Positions 7,737 through 17,270 of a stretch of DNA of 64,000 bases are shown piece by piece. The stretch is taken from positions 1 to 64,000 of the forward strand of contig JAKISF010000010.1 in the NCBI GenBank assembly GCA_021648725.1, in the 5' to 3' direction. The notes beneath the pieces were generated by a model, which saw only the letters and a program-made list of their open reading frames with translations, did no database searches and was not told where the DNA came from. A program made the translations under genes and the position numbers. The DNA is from Bacteroidales bacterium (GTDB taxonomy: Bacteria; Bacteroidota; Bacteroidia; Bacteroidales; JAADGE01). Positions within the stretch are counted from its first letter, which is position 1. Every line of letters begins with the position of its first letter.

Positions 7737-9902
7737 TTATTTATGAAAAACGGTCTTAATATTTTTTAATATTTTAAGCCTGTTTATCAAATCAATCATT
7801 TGTTTTTTATTATTTACTTTCGCAATTACATTTCCTTCAAACATACTGTTTTTTAATGATTTAAGAGATATTGCCTGCATTTTCAAATTAAATTCTTTTG
7901 TAATAATATCTGAAATAACAGATGTAATTCCCGTAAAATCTTTACCTGAAATATAAATATTTGCAGAAAAAGACGAATTAATATCAGAAATATTCCATTT
8001 TGCTTTTACTGCCCTGTAAGGATACCTTCCCAACATATCTTTTGCATTAGGGCAAGTTTTTTTATGAATTCTTGTTCCTTTATTAACTGTTACAAATCCG
8101 AAAATATCTTCACCGGGCAAAGGGTTGCAACACTTAGATAATGTATAATCTAAATCAGAAATATTTTCATCAATTAATAAAAAATCACCGTAATTAACAT
8201 CTTCCTTTTCTTGACTTCCGGTATCAGTTTTAATTTCAGTAATTATTTCGTCTTCAATTGTTTTTTTCTTTTCAAAAGCTTGTTTTATTTTTGAAATATC
8301 AACTGTACCCTCTCCTACACTATGATAAAATTCAACTGCTGTTTTAAAATTAAAATGGTCAGTAAGAAGTTCAATGTTTTTTTCGGAAAATCCGAATTTT
8401 AAACGTTCCAGTTTTTCTTTAATAATATCTTTACCGCTTTCTGCTCTGTTAAAAGTTATTGATTTTAATGCTCTTTTAATTTTATTTTTAGTCCTTGTAC
8501 CTTTTGCTATATCAAGCCATTCAGTATTAGGTTTTTTATTTTTATTTGTTAAAATTTTTACGGTATCTCCATTTTTAAGGATATAAGATAAAGGCTGAAT
8601 TTTATTATTGACAACAGCTCCCGAGCAAGTTTCGCCTACTTTTGTATGAACGGAAAAAGCAAAATCCAGAACTGTATAATCTTTTTTAAGACTTTTTAAA
8701 TCACCTTCCGGTGTAAAAACTAATATTTCTTCTGAATATAATTGACTTTTAGAACTTTCGTCCGTTTCGTTTTCATAATCTCCTGCATTTTCAAGTGTTT
8801 CTCGTATTTTTGCCAACCAATTATTGCTGCCGCCTTCTTTTCCTGTTTTATATCTCCAATGTGCAGCAGGTCCTTTTTCAGCAACTTCATCCATTCGTTC
8901 GGTTCTTATTTGAACTTCAACCCATTTATTTTCAGCACCTAAAACCGTTGTGTGCAAAGATTCATACCCGCTTAATTTCGGTGAAGAAATCCAATCTCGA
9001 AGTCGTTTTGGATTAGGTTTATACAAATCGGTAATAATTGAGTACACATTCCAACAAACAGATTTTTCATTATTAAAGTCAGATTTTAAAATAATTCTTA
9101 TCGCAAATAAATCATAAACTTCTTCAAACGGAACATTTTGCGATTTCATTTTATTCCAAATTGAGTGAATAGATTTCGGTCTGCCTTTTATGGTAAAATT
9201 ATAACCGGCTTCTTTTAATACTTTTTTTAACGGAGTAATAAAACTTTCAATATATGTGTCTCTTGTTGCCTTTGTTTCTTTAAGTTTTTTTGCTATAAAA
9301 CGATACATATCTTCCTCCGAATATTTCATCGTTTTTTCTTCAAACTCGGTTTTTATATTGTATAAACCGATTCGGTGTGCCAGCGGTGTATATATAGCTT
9401 TAGATTTATTGATAATTGAAGCTTTTTCTTCTTCATTATATTCATCAATATGTCTTATTTTATACAACTCAGCGGCAAGCATAATTAAAATTGCTCTTAC
9501 ATCGTCCGTAACCGTCAATAAAAATTTTATAAATTGTTCTGCTTGTTTATCAATTTTTTCTGTTTTAAGAATCGGGATTTTATATAAACCCGTAAGAATT
9601 TTTAATACATTAGTACCATATTCATTTTTAATATATTCAGAATCTATGTCTTCTTTTTTATAAAAACTGTAAAAAACGGCAGCAATTAAAGTGTTCACAC
9701 CACCTCCGGTATCATTTATTATAATATTGCAAATTTCGGAAGTATATTCTGAATTATTCTTAATTATATTTTTATCGCTGCCGGATAAAAGATTTAAGAC
9801 TTTATATATTTTTTCCTTGCTTTCCCTATTATCAAACTTATCGGCAAATTTGATTAATTCGGCAAATTGAAATTTAATATTCTTGTTAATTGTTTCTTGC
9901 AT
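7737..9902 (-). CDS. relA: RelA/SpoT-family (p)ppGpp synthetase with degenerate hydrolase domain
   Basis: 721 residues in the long RelA/SpoT layout. The N-terminal HD region (about 40-190) has lost the catalytic signatures: YSFYKKED stands where HDxxED is expected and AAELYKIRH replaces the later (A/S)DRLHNMRT. The synthetase domain (about 215-345) is intact, with KGRPKSIHSIWNKM, YDLFAIRI, SGYESLHTTV and EVQIRTERMDEVAEKGPAAHW. TGS (about 390-450), a Cys-containing CC domain (LSKCCNPLPGEDIFGF) and an ACT domain follow. The enzyme should make but not degrade the alarmone, like RelA of E. coli; a second, bifunctional homologue is expected elsewhere. Confidence 0.9.
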   Translation of the reverse strand: MQETINKNIKFQFAELIKFADKFDNRESKEKIYKVLNLLSGSDKNIIKNNSEYTSEICNIIINDTGGGVNTLIAAVFYSFYKKEDIDSEYIKNEYGTNVLKILTGLYKIPILKTEKIDKQAEQFIKFLLTVTDDVRAILIMLAAELYKIRHIDEYNEEEKASIINKSKAIYTPLAHRIGLYNIKTEFEEKTMKYSEEDMYRFIAKKLKETKATRDTYIESFITPLKKVLKEAGYNFTIKGRPKSIHSIWNKMKSQNVPFEEVYDLFAIRIILKSDFNNEKSVCWNVYSIITDLYKPNPKRLRDWISSPKLSGYESLHTTVLGAENKWVEVQIRTERMDEVAEKGPAAHWRYKTGKEGGSNNWLAKIRETLENAGDYENETDESSKSQLYSEEILVFTPEGDLKSLKKDYTVLDFAFSVHTKVGETCSGAVVNNKIQPLSYILKNGDTVKILTNKNKKPNTEWLDIAKGTRTKNKIKRALKSITFNRAESGKDIIKEKLERLKFGFSEKNIELLTDHFNFKTAVEFYHSVGEGTVDISKIKQAFEKKKTIEDEIITEIKTDTGSQEKEDVNYGDFLLIDENISDLDYTLSKCCNPLPGEDIFGFVTVNKGTRIHKKTCPNAKDMLGRYPYRAVKAKWNISDINSSFSANIYISGKDFTGITSVISDIITKEFNLKMQAISLKSLKNSMFEGNVIAKVNNKKQMIDLINRLKILKNIKTVFHK

Positions 9903-9952
9903 TATATTTCTCCGGTGTTATTAAGTAAGATACAGGATTTAAAATATTTTTT

Positions 9953-9960
9953 TAACTTTG
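9953..9960 (+). promoter_or_regulatory. -7 element of the 9987 gene
   Basis: TAACTTTG matches TAnnTTTG exactly and lies 27 bases before ATG 9987. No good -33 TTTG is seen. It lies in the short gap between the divergent relA-type gene and this one. Confidence 0.5.
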
Positions 9961-9986
9961 CAATTCTGTTTTATAAAACAGTATTT

Positions 9987-10409
9987 ATGAAAAACACTTT
10001 TTACATTATTTTATTATCTTCTTTTATGTTTATTTCTTTTAAAAAAGATGATAATAAAAATTTTGAAGCAAAATTAGCAGATATTCAATATTATTCGGTT
10101 AATAAATGTAATTCTGATGAGCATATATACGTAATGGTATTGTATGAAGTTAATTATAAGAACCTTGCTTCACTAAAGATGAAACATGAGTTTGACGGAA
10201 AAATAAGTACCTGTTCTCCCGTAATCGAAACTGATAAAAAAGGGAATGTTGTTTATGGTTTCTGTTGTTCAAAAAATGATAACAAAACATTTACAACAAA
10301 ATTTATTTCTCCGAAAGGAAGAGTAAGCAATAATGTTTTTGTGAAAATAGACTTTTCTGTTGCTGAAATTATCTCAGGAACACCTCCGCTTACAAAAAAA
10401 ATCGATTGA
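9987..10409 (+). CDS. Small secreted protein of unknown function
   Basis: 140 residues from ATG 9987; the frame is open to 9867 but that part overlaps the relA-type gene and precedes the promoter box. The N-terminus MKNTFYIILLSSFMFISF is a signal peptide or membrane anchor without a lipobox cysteine. The mature part has three Cys (in NKCNSDEH, STCSPV and GFCCSKN; four if both of the last pair are counted) and a beta-rich pattern. I do not recognise a family. It is probably periplasmic. Confidence 0.6.
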   Translation: MKNTFYIILLSSFMFISFKKDDNKNFEAKLADIQYYSVNKCNSDEHIYVMVLYEVNYKNLASLKMKHEFDGKISTCSPVIETDKKGNVVYGFCCSKNDNKTFTTKFISPKGRVSNNVFVKIDFSVAEIISGTPPLTKKID

Positions 10410-10412
10410 TTG

Positions 10413-10451
10413 CCTAAAAAAACTTCCCGTAAGCAGAGCTCAGGGAAGTTT
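10413..10451 (-). terminator. Terminator of the M49 peptidase gene
   Basis: AAACTTCCC (10420-10428) and GGGAAGTTT (10443-10451) form a 9-base-pair stem. On the minus strand it is followed by a run of seven T, so it terminates the gene ending at 10471. There is no T-run on the plus side. Confidence 0.75.
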
Positions 10452-10470
10452 ATGCTGTGATTTTACTTTT

Positions 10471-12126
10471 TTACAATCCCAGTTCTTTTAAACCTTGCTC
10501 AAATACAATATCTACCGGTATTCCTGCTTCGTTTACTTTTTCTAAATCTTTTTTTAATTCTTCTCCGATTTTCCCTTTTTCTTCAATCCATTTTTTTGCT
10601 TCTGCATAATTTCCGTCTCCTTGAATAACTAAAATCTTTTCTGTTAAAGAATTCATTGCTTCTTTCATCTTTTCAAAGTTTACGCTGTATTGTCCGGTTT
10701 CGGTATCCTTAGAGAAAGCACCCATTTCTTTAAAATAAAAGAAACGTAACATATTTGCTTTTCCGTGGGAACTTGAAACTCCGAATCTTACAGAGCGAAA
10801 AATTCCTGCCATAAATGTAACATAGTTATCCATTAAGTCTTTTTCGGGAAATTCTCCGTCATCAAATAATTTTGTTACAAAAAATAATCCGAGGATATCA
10901 GCCTTCCCTTCTTCTATTGTTGTTGCATATTCTTTTAAAGCATCGCCTACGGTTTTTGTTTTATCATTCAGCAAATACTTAATACCCAGCCCATGAGCTG
11001 TTTCATGAAACATTGTATTTTCAAAAAATGCATCAAAAGTTATATGTTTTTGTTGTTCTTCTGCAATTAACACTTTACTGATGGGAATTAAAATTTTATC
11101 GAATTTTGCTTGCATTGCATTTTTTAATTGTAATCTTCTGCTGCCTTTTGCAAGGTGAACTCTTTTATCATTCGGTAAGTTGATGGCAATAGTTTTGCTG
11201 CCGGCATTACAATCACCTGCATAATAAACTACGTCATAAGCTCCTAAGTCAGAATTTCTTCCGGGAACTTCTTGCTTATATTCTTCGGTAACAGGTAATG
11301 CTTTTTGCATATCAGGCAACATAGCAGCATATTTTGCTAATTTATCACTCCAAACTTTATCTTTTATTAAAATAAATGCTTCATGTGCTGCTTTATAACC
11401 ATACAGGGCATCTTCATAATTTTCAATAGGACCTACAACAAAATCTATATCATTGTTCTTCATATCCATCCAAGCCATATCGCTTTCTAAATAATCATCA
11501 GTAAGTAATGCTTCGGCTCTTAAATTTAAATAATTTTTAAAGCCTTCGTCATCAGCTAACTCGGCAGCTTGTTTTAATAAGTCGGCTAATTTTTCTGTTT
11601 GCTCTTTATATGCATCGTGGTACCAAACAGTTTTTAATTTACCGTTTTCATCTCGTTGTATTAATGTGTATAACGAAGTTTTGTTTTTATCTTCAATATT
11701 TTCAAATTCTTCTTCGGTCATATCTGCAGGATAAAAATTTGCTCCTTTCGGTTTTTCGTTTATTCCTTCAATAAATGATTTATTTCCGTTAAGTCTTTCC
11801 CACGGTCCGTAATTTATTTCAAGAAATTTCTTTGTATATTCATCAATATTTTCCGTAAACAATTCTGTTTTATCTCCATAAGCTTGTGTCCAGTAGATTT
11901 CATTACAGATATCTGCCGCTTCAAACAACAAAGGTAACATTTGCTTCTGATTGTCAGAAAGATGCTCAGTATTTGCAGTTAATTTAAAGCTTATAAATTG
12001 CTCTGTTTTTGCTTTCATGGGATTATCATTTTCATTTGTTTGAACTTCTTGTTCGGTTTCTTTACATGCACCCAAAATAAAAAGAAATAATACTGTTGAT
12101 ACTAAGAAAAAAAGTTTGTTTTTCAT
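10471..12126 (-). CDS. M49-family (dipeptidyl-peptidase III-like) zinc lipoprotein peptidase
   Basis: 551 residues. A lipoprotein signal, LFILGACKE, makes the protein periplasmic or outer-membrane attached. The zinc site is the pentapeptide HETAH (374-378) followed about 30 residues later by EEGKADILG, matching the second M49 motif (EECRAD-like) with its Glu ligand. Classical DPP III has the hexapeptide HExxGH; a pentapeptide form is known in some bacterial members of the family. It would remove dipeptides from peptide N-termini. The gene is monocistronic with its own -7 box and terminator, divergent from the Rrf2 regulator. Confidence 0.85.
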   Translation of the reverse strand: MKNKLFFLVSTVLFLFILGACKETEQEVQTNENDNPMKAKTEQFISFKLTANTEHLSDNQKQMLPLLFEAADICNEIYWTQAYGDKTELFTENIDEYTKKFLEINYGPWERLNGNKSFIEGINEKPKGANFYPADMTEEEFENIEDKNKTSLYTLIQRDENGKLKTVWYHDAYKEQTEKLADLLKQAAELADDEGFKNYLNLRAEALLTDDYLESDMAWMDMKNNDIDFVVGPIENYEDALYGYKAAHEAFILIKDKVWSDKLAKYAAMLPDMQKALPVTEEYKQEVPGRNSDLGAYDVVYYAGDCNAGSKTIAINLPNDKRVHLAKGSRRLQLKNAMQAKFDKILIPISKVLIAEEQQKHITFDAFFENTMFHETAHGLGIKYLLNDKTKTVGDALKEYATTIEEGKADILGLFFVTKLFDDGEFPEKDLMDNYVTFMAGIFRSVRFGVSSSHGKANMLRFFYFKEMGAFSKDTETGQYSVNFEKMKEAMNSLTEKILVIQGDGNYAEAKKWIEEKGKIGEELKKDLEKVNEAGIPVDIVFEQGLKELGL

Positions 12127-12157
12127 TTTTTTAACTTTATGATTTATATTTTAATTG

Positions 12158-12165
12158 CAAATATA
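12158..12165 (-). promoter_or_regulatory. -7 element of the M49 peptidase gene
   Basis: The complement reads TATATTTG, an exact TAnnTTTG, 32 bases before the ATG at 12126. No clear -33 TTTG. Confidence 0.5.
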
Positions 12166-12250
12166 TTGTTTTAATACTTAAATTTTGAAACTTTTTTAAA
12201 TATATTGCGTATTCTAATATTAAAACTGTTTATTAACTAAAAAATAATAT

Positions 12251-12652
12251 ATGAGTTCAATAGTAAAATTTTCGGAAGCAGCTTCAATAGGGCTTCACGG
12301 AACGGTATTAATTGCAAAATCAGAAAATTTCCTAAATGTTAATAAAATTGCTGAGAAAATAGGAAGCTCTCGTCATCATGTAGCCAAAGTAATGCAACGC
12401 TTAGCAAAAGACGGATATATAAGGTCAATGAGAGGGCCTACGGGCGGTTTTGTATTACTTAAGAAACCTGAAAAAATCAGTTTTTTAGATGTCTATGAAT
12501 CAGTAGAAGGAAAAGTTTCAACCAACGATGAATATTCAAATATTAAAGAAACAGAAGCAATTGATAAAAAGATATTAAAAGATATTACAAAAAAAATGAC
12601 TCAAGATTTTATTAATTATATGAAAAAGCAACATATTTCTGATTATATTTAA
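12251..12652 (+). CDS. Rrf2-family transcriptional regulator without cluster cysteines
   Basis: 133 residues with the Rrf2 winged helix: the recognition region NKIAEKIGSSRHHVAKVMQRL (about residues 31-51) followed by the wing MRGPTGGFVLLKKP. The family includes IscR and NsrR, which bind an Fe-S cluster through three Cys after the wing. This protein has no cysteine at all, so it must sense something else or use non-Cys control. It is divergent from the M49 peptidase, a possible target, and ends in a bidirectional terminator. Confidence 0.85.
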   Translation: MSSIVKFSEAASIGLHGTVLIAKSENFLNVNKIAEKIGSSRHHVAKVMQRLAKDGYIRSMRGPTGGFVLLKKPEKISFLDVYESVEGKVSTNDEYSNIKETEAIDKKILKDITKKMTQDFINYMKKQHISDYI

Positions 12653-12684
12653 AAAAAAATCCCGAATGTTTCGGGATTTTTTTT
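12651..12684. terminator. Bidirectional terminator between Rrf2 regulator and Prc protease
   Basis: AAATCCCGAA-TGT-TTCGGGATTT with A-run before and T-run after gives strong hairpins in both directions. It overlaps the stop codon of the minus-strand protease gene at 12683. Confidence 0.9.
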
Positions 12685-14776
12685 AGTTCATATCATTTAT
12701 AATCCTGTATGATTCTTCAAGATAAATATCCTTTTTCAAATTTTTAATCCATGATTTTACTCTGTCAATTTTAATTGTATCAGAATAAACTTTGAGAGAA
12801 TCTACTCTTGAAACATAAAATTTCAAACCGGAAATTCTTCTGTCTGCATTTCTAAATCGCTTATTTATTTTACTTTTATTTTCTTGTTCTTTTCTGTATT
12901 TATTTAGGTTCAACGTAAGTAATGTTTCGTCTTGCGACTTTTTTAAATAATCGGAATACTCATCAATAATAATAAATGATGTATCTGCCGAAACACGATT
13001 ATTGCTTTTTTGTTTAATTTTCTCAAAATTAATATTTGTATTAAAAACAGAATATTCAGCTTTCGGAATTTCATCCCATTCAATAGGGTTATCCATGTCT
13101 TTTTCGCCCATATCCATCTTTGAATAAGCATCGGGTAAAACTATGTCAGGTTCTACTCCTTTTAATTGAGTTGCACCTCCGTTAATTCTGTAAAATTTTT
13201 GAATAGTGATTTTCAGATGCCCGAGAGGTTTTAAATCATCATTAGAACGTGTCATTTGGTCGAAGGGAATAAATCTTTGAACCGTTCCTTTTCCGAAAGT
13301 ACTCTTACTTCCTACAATAACCCCTCTTGCGTAATCTTGAATTGCAGCAGCCATAATTTCAGAAGCCGAAGCACTGAATTCATTGACCATTACAAGCAAT
13401 TTTCCGTCATATAAAGTACCGGCTTTTTTATCTTTTAATACTTCCGGCATACCGAATCTGCTTCTTACCTGAACAACAGGACCTTTATCTATAAACAAAC
13501 CTACTATATCAATAGCATCAATTAACGAGCCGCCGCCGTTGCTTCTCAGGTCTATAATTATTCCTTCAATATCTTCTTTTTTAAGTTTCTCAACTTCTTT
13601 TTTTACGTCAACTGAGCTTCTGCGACCGTTTTTATCTTCAAAATCAGCATAAAATTGAGGTAAGTATATATATCCTATTTTTTTTCCTGAAATTGAATCT
13701 TGAATTACTATTGATTTTGCAAAAGTTTCTTCAAGAATAACAACATCCCTGATAATGGGAATGATATGGATGCTTCCGTCAGCTTTTTTTACGGTAAGCC
13801 TTACTTCTGTTCCTTTTTTTCCTCTTATCATTTTAATTGCTTCGTCAAGTCGCATATCAACAACATCAACAGGTTCATCAGCTCCTTGTGCAACTTTAAG
13901 AATTAAGTCGCCGACTTCAAGTTCCCCTTGTTTCCAACAAGCACTTCCGGCAACAATTCTTTCAACTTTAATATATGCATTAGGTTGCGAAAGTGTTGCA
14001 CCTATTCCTTCTAATTTTCCGGAAATGCGAATATCGAAATTTTCTTTGTCTTTCGGAGGAAAATAACTTGTATGAGGATCAAAAAATCCGGCAACAGAAT
14101 TAAAATACATTCTTAATAAATCTTTTTCATCTATTTTTGTCATTCTGTGATACCAATCTTCATAAGTTTTTTTAACTTCTTCCCTTGCTTTTTTTTCAAG
14201 TTCTTCAAATGTTTTTATTTCAATAGTTGTATCATTATCTTTTTTAGCTTTTTCCTGAATTTTAAGTTTTGTTGCTAACTTTGTCATTACGGAGTGCTTC
14301 AAATATTTCTCCCAATTTTGTTTTAATTCTTTTTTGCTTTCTGCAAAATTTCGTTTTTCAGAATCAATTTCAATAAATTCGTCTTCGGTAAAATCAAAAG
14401 GCTTTTTTAACGCAGCTTCAATATACTTATCAACTTCTTTAACCCTTTCAATATAAGTGTCTTTTGTTAATTTAAAAAAGGTAAAATCAGCATCTTTAAC
14501 AGCTTCGTCAATTTTATATTTATATGCAGCAAATGTATTAATGTCAGATTGTAAGAAGAAGCGTTTGTTATAATCCATTTTTTCCAGATACAAATGAAAA
14601 ACTTCTTCAGAGAACTCATTATCAAACTTATGTTCATAATAATGATATGTTCGCAAGCTTTGCTTCATTATTTCCAAAATCAATTTATTTTTTCTGTTAT
14701 CATTATTGTCAGAAGTAAATGAAACAATAAATGAAAACAGTATAATTATATATATCGGAATATGTTTTTTTCTCAT
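12683..14776 (-). CDS. prc: Tail-specific (C-terminal processing) protease Prc/Tsp
   Basis: A periplasmic S41 serine protease that trims or degrades proteins from their C-termini. 697 residues: signal peptide (1-22), a long helical N-terminal region, a PDZ domain (about 245-330, with GKLEGIGATLSQPNAYIKV and GSACWKQGELEVGDLILKV), and the S41 core (about 370-560). The core has LRSNGGGSLIDAIDIVGLF, the serine loop EFSASASEIM near residue 468, and GKGTVQRF with the catalytic Lys near 495. The C-terminal Prc-type extension is present. The full-length layout matches E. coli Prc. Confidence 0.93.
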   Translation of the reverse strand: MRKKHIPIYIIILFSFIVSFTSDNNDNRKNKLILEIMKQSLRTYHYYEHKFDNEFSEEVFHLYLEKMDYNKRFFLQSDINTFAAYKYKIDEAVKDADFTFFKLTKDTYIERVKEVDKYIEAALKKPFDFTEDEFIEIDSEKRNFAESKKELKQNWEKYLKHSVMTKLATKLKIQEKAKKDNDTTIEIKTFEELEKKAREEVKKTYEDWYHRMTKIDEKDLLRMYFNSVAGFFDPHTSYFPPKDKENFDIRISGKLEGIGATLSQPNAYIKVERIVAGSACWKQGELEVGDLILKVAQGADEPVDVVDMRLDEAIKMIRGKKGTEVRLTVKKADGSIHIIPIIRDVVILEETFAKSIVIQDSISGKKIGYIYLPQFYADFEDKNGRRSSVDVKKEVEKLKKEDIEGIIIDLRSNGGGSLIDAIDIVGLFIDKGPVVQVRSRFGMPEVLKDKKAGTLYDGKLLVMVNEFSASASEIMAAAIQDYARGVIVGSKSTFGKGTVQRFIPFDQMTRSNDDLKPLGHLKITIQKFYRINGGATQLKGVEPDIVLPDAYSKMDMGEKDMDNPIEWDEIPKAEYSVFNTNINFEKIKQKSNNRVSADTSFIIIDEYSDYLKKSQDETLLTLNLNKYRKEQENKSKINKRFRNADRRISGLKFYVSRVDSLKVYSDTIKIDRVKSWIKNLKKDIYLEESYRIINDMN

Positions 14777-14855
14777 AATTTTTTATTTAACTAACGATAA
14801 TTATTCATTTTATGTTTTGTAATATATTTTATAATTTTCGGAAATTTTATTAAAT

Positions 14856-15347
14856 ATGGAATTATTTTCATTTCCGTCGATTGTTAAACCGGATGCAAAG
14901 ATATTAATTTTAGGAACAATGCCGGGAAAAACATCTTTAGAAATTAATGAATATTACGGCTACAAACATAATGTTTTTTGGAAAATAATGTTTGAACTTT
15001 TTGAAATTGAATATTCAAATAATTACAAAATAAAGAAAAGCTTACTTAAAAATAATAATATTGCACTTTGGGATACTTTGAAATATTGTGAAAGAAAGGG
15101 AAGTTTAGACTCAAATATTAAAAATGAAGAGATTAATGATTTTAATGTTTTTTTCTCGGAAGCCCGGAATATAAAAGCTGTTTTATTTAACGGAAAGTCG
15201 GCATATAATTTTTATAAAAAACATATAGGATTTAATGATGATTTCCGTTATTATTCTTTACCCTCAACAAGCCCTGCAAATGCAAGCATGAACTTTGAAA
15301 CAAAATTGAAACATTGGTCAATAATTAAAACATTACTAAATGAGTAG
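14856..15347 (+). CDS. DNA-deoxyinosine (hypoxanthine) glycosylase, UDG family 6
   Basis: 163 residues matching family-6 uracil-DNA-glycosylase-like enzymes, which remove hypoxanthine formed by adenine deamination. Visible signatures are ILGTMPGKTSLEINEYYGYK, then HNVFWKIMFELF with the conserved Asn, and the C-terminal loop LPSTSPANASMNFETKLKHW. The gene overlaps the start of fmt by 8 bases, which suggests translational coupling. The general family is clear; substrate preference is taken from characterised members. Confidence 0.85.
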   Translation: MELFSFPSIVKPDAKILILGTMPGKTSLEINEYYGYKHNVFWKIMFELFEIEYSNNYKIKKSLLKNNNIALWDTLKYCERKGSLDSNIKNEEINDFNVFFSEARNIKAVLFNGKSAYNFYKKHIGFNDDFRYYSLPSTSPANASMNFETKLKHWSIIKTLLNE

Positions 15348-16311
15348 CATAACAAAAAAAGATTTCAGAATAATTTTTATGGGAACTCCTGATTTTGCTG
15401 TTGAAAGTTTAAAGTCATTATATAAAAACCATTTTAATATTGTTGCGGTAATAACTGCTCCCGATAAACCTGCCGGCAGAGGAAAAAAAATACAAACTTC
15501 CGCAGTTAAAAAATATGCAGAAGAAAATAATCTCTTGATTTTGCAACCCGTAAATTTAAAAAATGAACAATTTATAAAAGAACTGCAAGAACTTAAAGCA
15601 GATTTACAAATTGTAGTTGCATTCAGAATGTTGCCGGAAGTTGTTTGGGCAATGCCTGAGTTCGGAACAATAAACATACATGCCTCTCTCCTGCCCGACT
15701 ACAGAGGTGCAGCACCTATAAATCATGCAATAATAAACGGAGAAACAAAAACAGGTGTTACAAGTTTTTTTATTGAAAGGGAAATTGATACAGGAAAAAT
15801 AATTTTTCAAAAAGAAGTTAAAATTTTACCGAATGAAAATGCAGGGCAATTGCATGATAAATTAATGACAGCAGGCGGAAAACTCATAGTTAAAACTGTA
15901 AATGCAATTATTAATAAAACCGTAAATCCTGTTTCACAGAAAACAGTTAATATTTCTGAAATAAAACCTGCGAATAAGATATTTAAACAAGATTGTGAAA
16001 TTAACTTTAATCAAAACACAGTAGATGTTTATAATTTTATCAGAGGTTTAAGCCCGTATCCGGCTGCTTGGACAAAACTTACCGATAAAAACGGCAAAAA
16101 TATTACTTTAAAAATATTTGCGACTGAAATGATTATTGAAAATCATTCAAATAAAGCAGGTAAAATAATATCAGACAATAAAACTTATATTAAAATCGCA
16201 ACACCGAACGGCTACATAAACATTGCGGATTTACAGTTACAAGGAAAGAAAAGAATGCCCGTTAAAGATTTGTTAAATGGTTTTGACATTTCTGAATACA
16301 TATTAAATTAG
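15340..16311 (+). CDS. fmt: Methionyl-tRNA formyltransferase
   Basis: Formylates initiator Met-tRNA with 10-formyl-tetrahydrofolate. 323 residues, normal length. The N-terminal Rossmann domain begins IIFMGTPDFAVESLKSL; the catalytic block INIHASLLPDYRGAAPINHA contains the essential Asn and His, and FIEREIDTGKIIF contains the Asp. The C-terminal OB-like tRNA domain follows, with RGLSPYPAAWTKL. The ATG lies within the glycosylase gene end (8-base overlap). It converges with miaA after 4 bases, without a visible terminator in between. Confidence 0.95.
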   Translation: MSSITKKDFRIIFMGTPDFAVESLKSLYKNHFNIVAVITAPDKPAGRGKKIQTSAVKKYAEENNLLILQPVNLKNEQFIKELQELKADLQIVVAFRMLPEVVWAMPEFGTINIHASLLPDYRGAAPINHAIINGETKTGVTSFFIEREIDTGKIIFQKEVKILPNENAGQLHDKLMTAGGKLIVKTVNAIINKTVNPVSQKTVNISEIKPANKIFKQDCEINFNQNTVDVYNFIRGLSPYPAAWTKLTDKNGKNITLKIFATEMIIENHSNKAGKIISDNKTYIKIATPNGYINIADLQLQGKKRMPVKDLLNGFDISEYILN

Positions 16312-16315
16312 CAAA

Positions 16316-17239
16316 TTACAATAAGCTTTTTATTCTTTTTATTTTTTCCTCAAGAGGAATATAACCGTCAATTTTATAAATTTTATGTCCGTCTTTTTCC
16401 ATTTTTCTGAACCACGTCATTTGTCGTTTTGAGAACTGATGAATTGCAACTTCCAACTTATCAAACATTTCATCACGGCTTAATTCTCCGAGAATAAATT
16501 CCGTTATAAATTTATACTCCAAACCGTAATATTTTAAGGTCTCAACAGGAACATCTTTTTTAATTAATATTTCAACCTCCTCAATCATACCGTTTTGCAA
16601 ACGCTCTCTTAATCTTTGCGTTATTCTTCTTCTTCGAGAATCTCGGTCAAACACAACTTGAATACTCAAACTGTTAATTTTAGGATAACTGAAATCAATT
16701 TCTTTATTTTTTTGATAATAAAGGGCAATTTCAACCGCTCTTATCAGTCTTTTTCTGTTTGATGTATCACTTCTGTTATGTAATTCTTTGTTTGTTTTTA
16801 AAATTTCAATTAATTCTTTATCTGTTTTTTTTTCTAATTCAGCTTTTAAACTTTCGCTGTGCGAAACATTAATCAATTTGTAGCCTTTCAGAACTGCATC
16901 AATATACATTCCTGTACCGCCGCTTAAAATCGGGAATTTGTTTCTGTTCTTAATATCTTGATAAACAGACAGAAAATCTTTCTGATACTCAAATACATTA
17001 TATTTGTATCCTGCATCAACAATATCAATTAAATAATACGGAATTTGTTTTCCTTTAACGGTATAATCTTCCAAATCTTTGCCCGTAGCTATATCCATTC
17101 CTCTATATACTTGACGTGAATCAGCACTTATTATTTCTCCGTTTAATTCAGAAGCTAAATTTGCCGCTAATGAAGTTTTACCTCCGGCGGTTGCTCCGAG
17201 AATGGTAATTATATCGTATTTAGGCTCTTTATTTTTCAA
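16316..17239 (-). CDS. miaA: tRNA dimethylallyltransferase
   Basis: Transfers a dimethylallyl group to A37 of tRNAs reading UNN codons. About 308 residues: P-loop [42 protein letters not shown] and [12 protein letters not shown]. An ATG-initiated frame exists from 17299 but would run through the promoter and start of smpB and adds a non-family hydrophobic tail. The TTG at 17239 gives [15 protein letters not shown], the normal family N-terminus, and sits just after a minus-strand -7 box (17245-17252), so I chose it. Confidence 0.92.
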   Translation of the reverse strand: MKNKEPKYDIITILGATAGGKTSLAANLASELNGEIISADSRQVYRGMDIATGKDLEDYTVKGKQIPYYLIDIVDAGYKYNVFEYQKDFLSVYQDIKNRNKFPILSGGTGMYIDAVLKGYKLINVSHSESLKAELEKKTDKELIEILKTNKELHNRSDTSNRKRLIRAVEIALYYQKNKEIDFSYPKINSLSIQVVFDRDSRRRRITQRLRERLQNGMIEEVEILIKKDVPVETLKYYGLEYKFITEFILGELSRDEMFDKLEVAIHQFSKRQMTWFRKMEKDGHKIYKIDGYIPLEEKIKRIKSLL

Positions 17240-17244
17240 GATTA

Positions 17245-17264
17245 CAAAGATAATTATAAATTTG
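17245..17264. promoter_or_regulatory. Interleaved divergent -7 boxes of miaA and smpB
   Basis: The minus strand has TATCTTTG (complement of 17245-17252) for miaA; the plus strand has TAAATTTG (17257-17264) for smpB. Both match TAnnTTTG and are four bases apart. Start codons lie 6 bases from each box, so both mRNAs would have almost no leader and the two polymerases would compete for the same DNA. Confidence 0.6.
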
Positions 17265-17270
17265 CAAGCT

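Noticed and set aside
9256-9663. 135-codon plus-strand open frame
   Set aside because: Lies antisense inside the RelA-type gene; Ser/Ile-rich composition is a shadow of the AT-rich coding strand.
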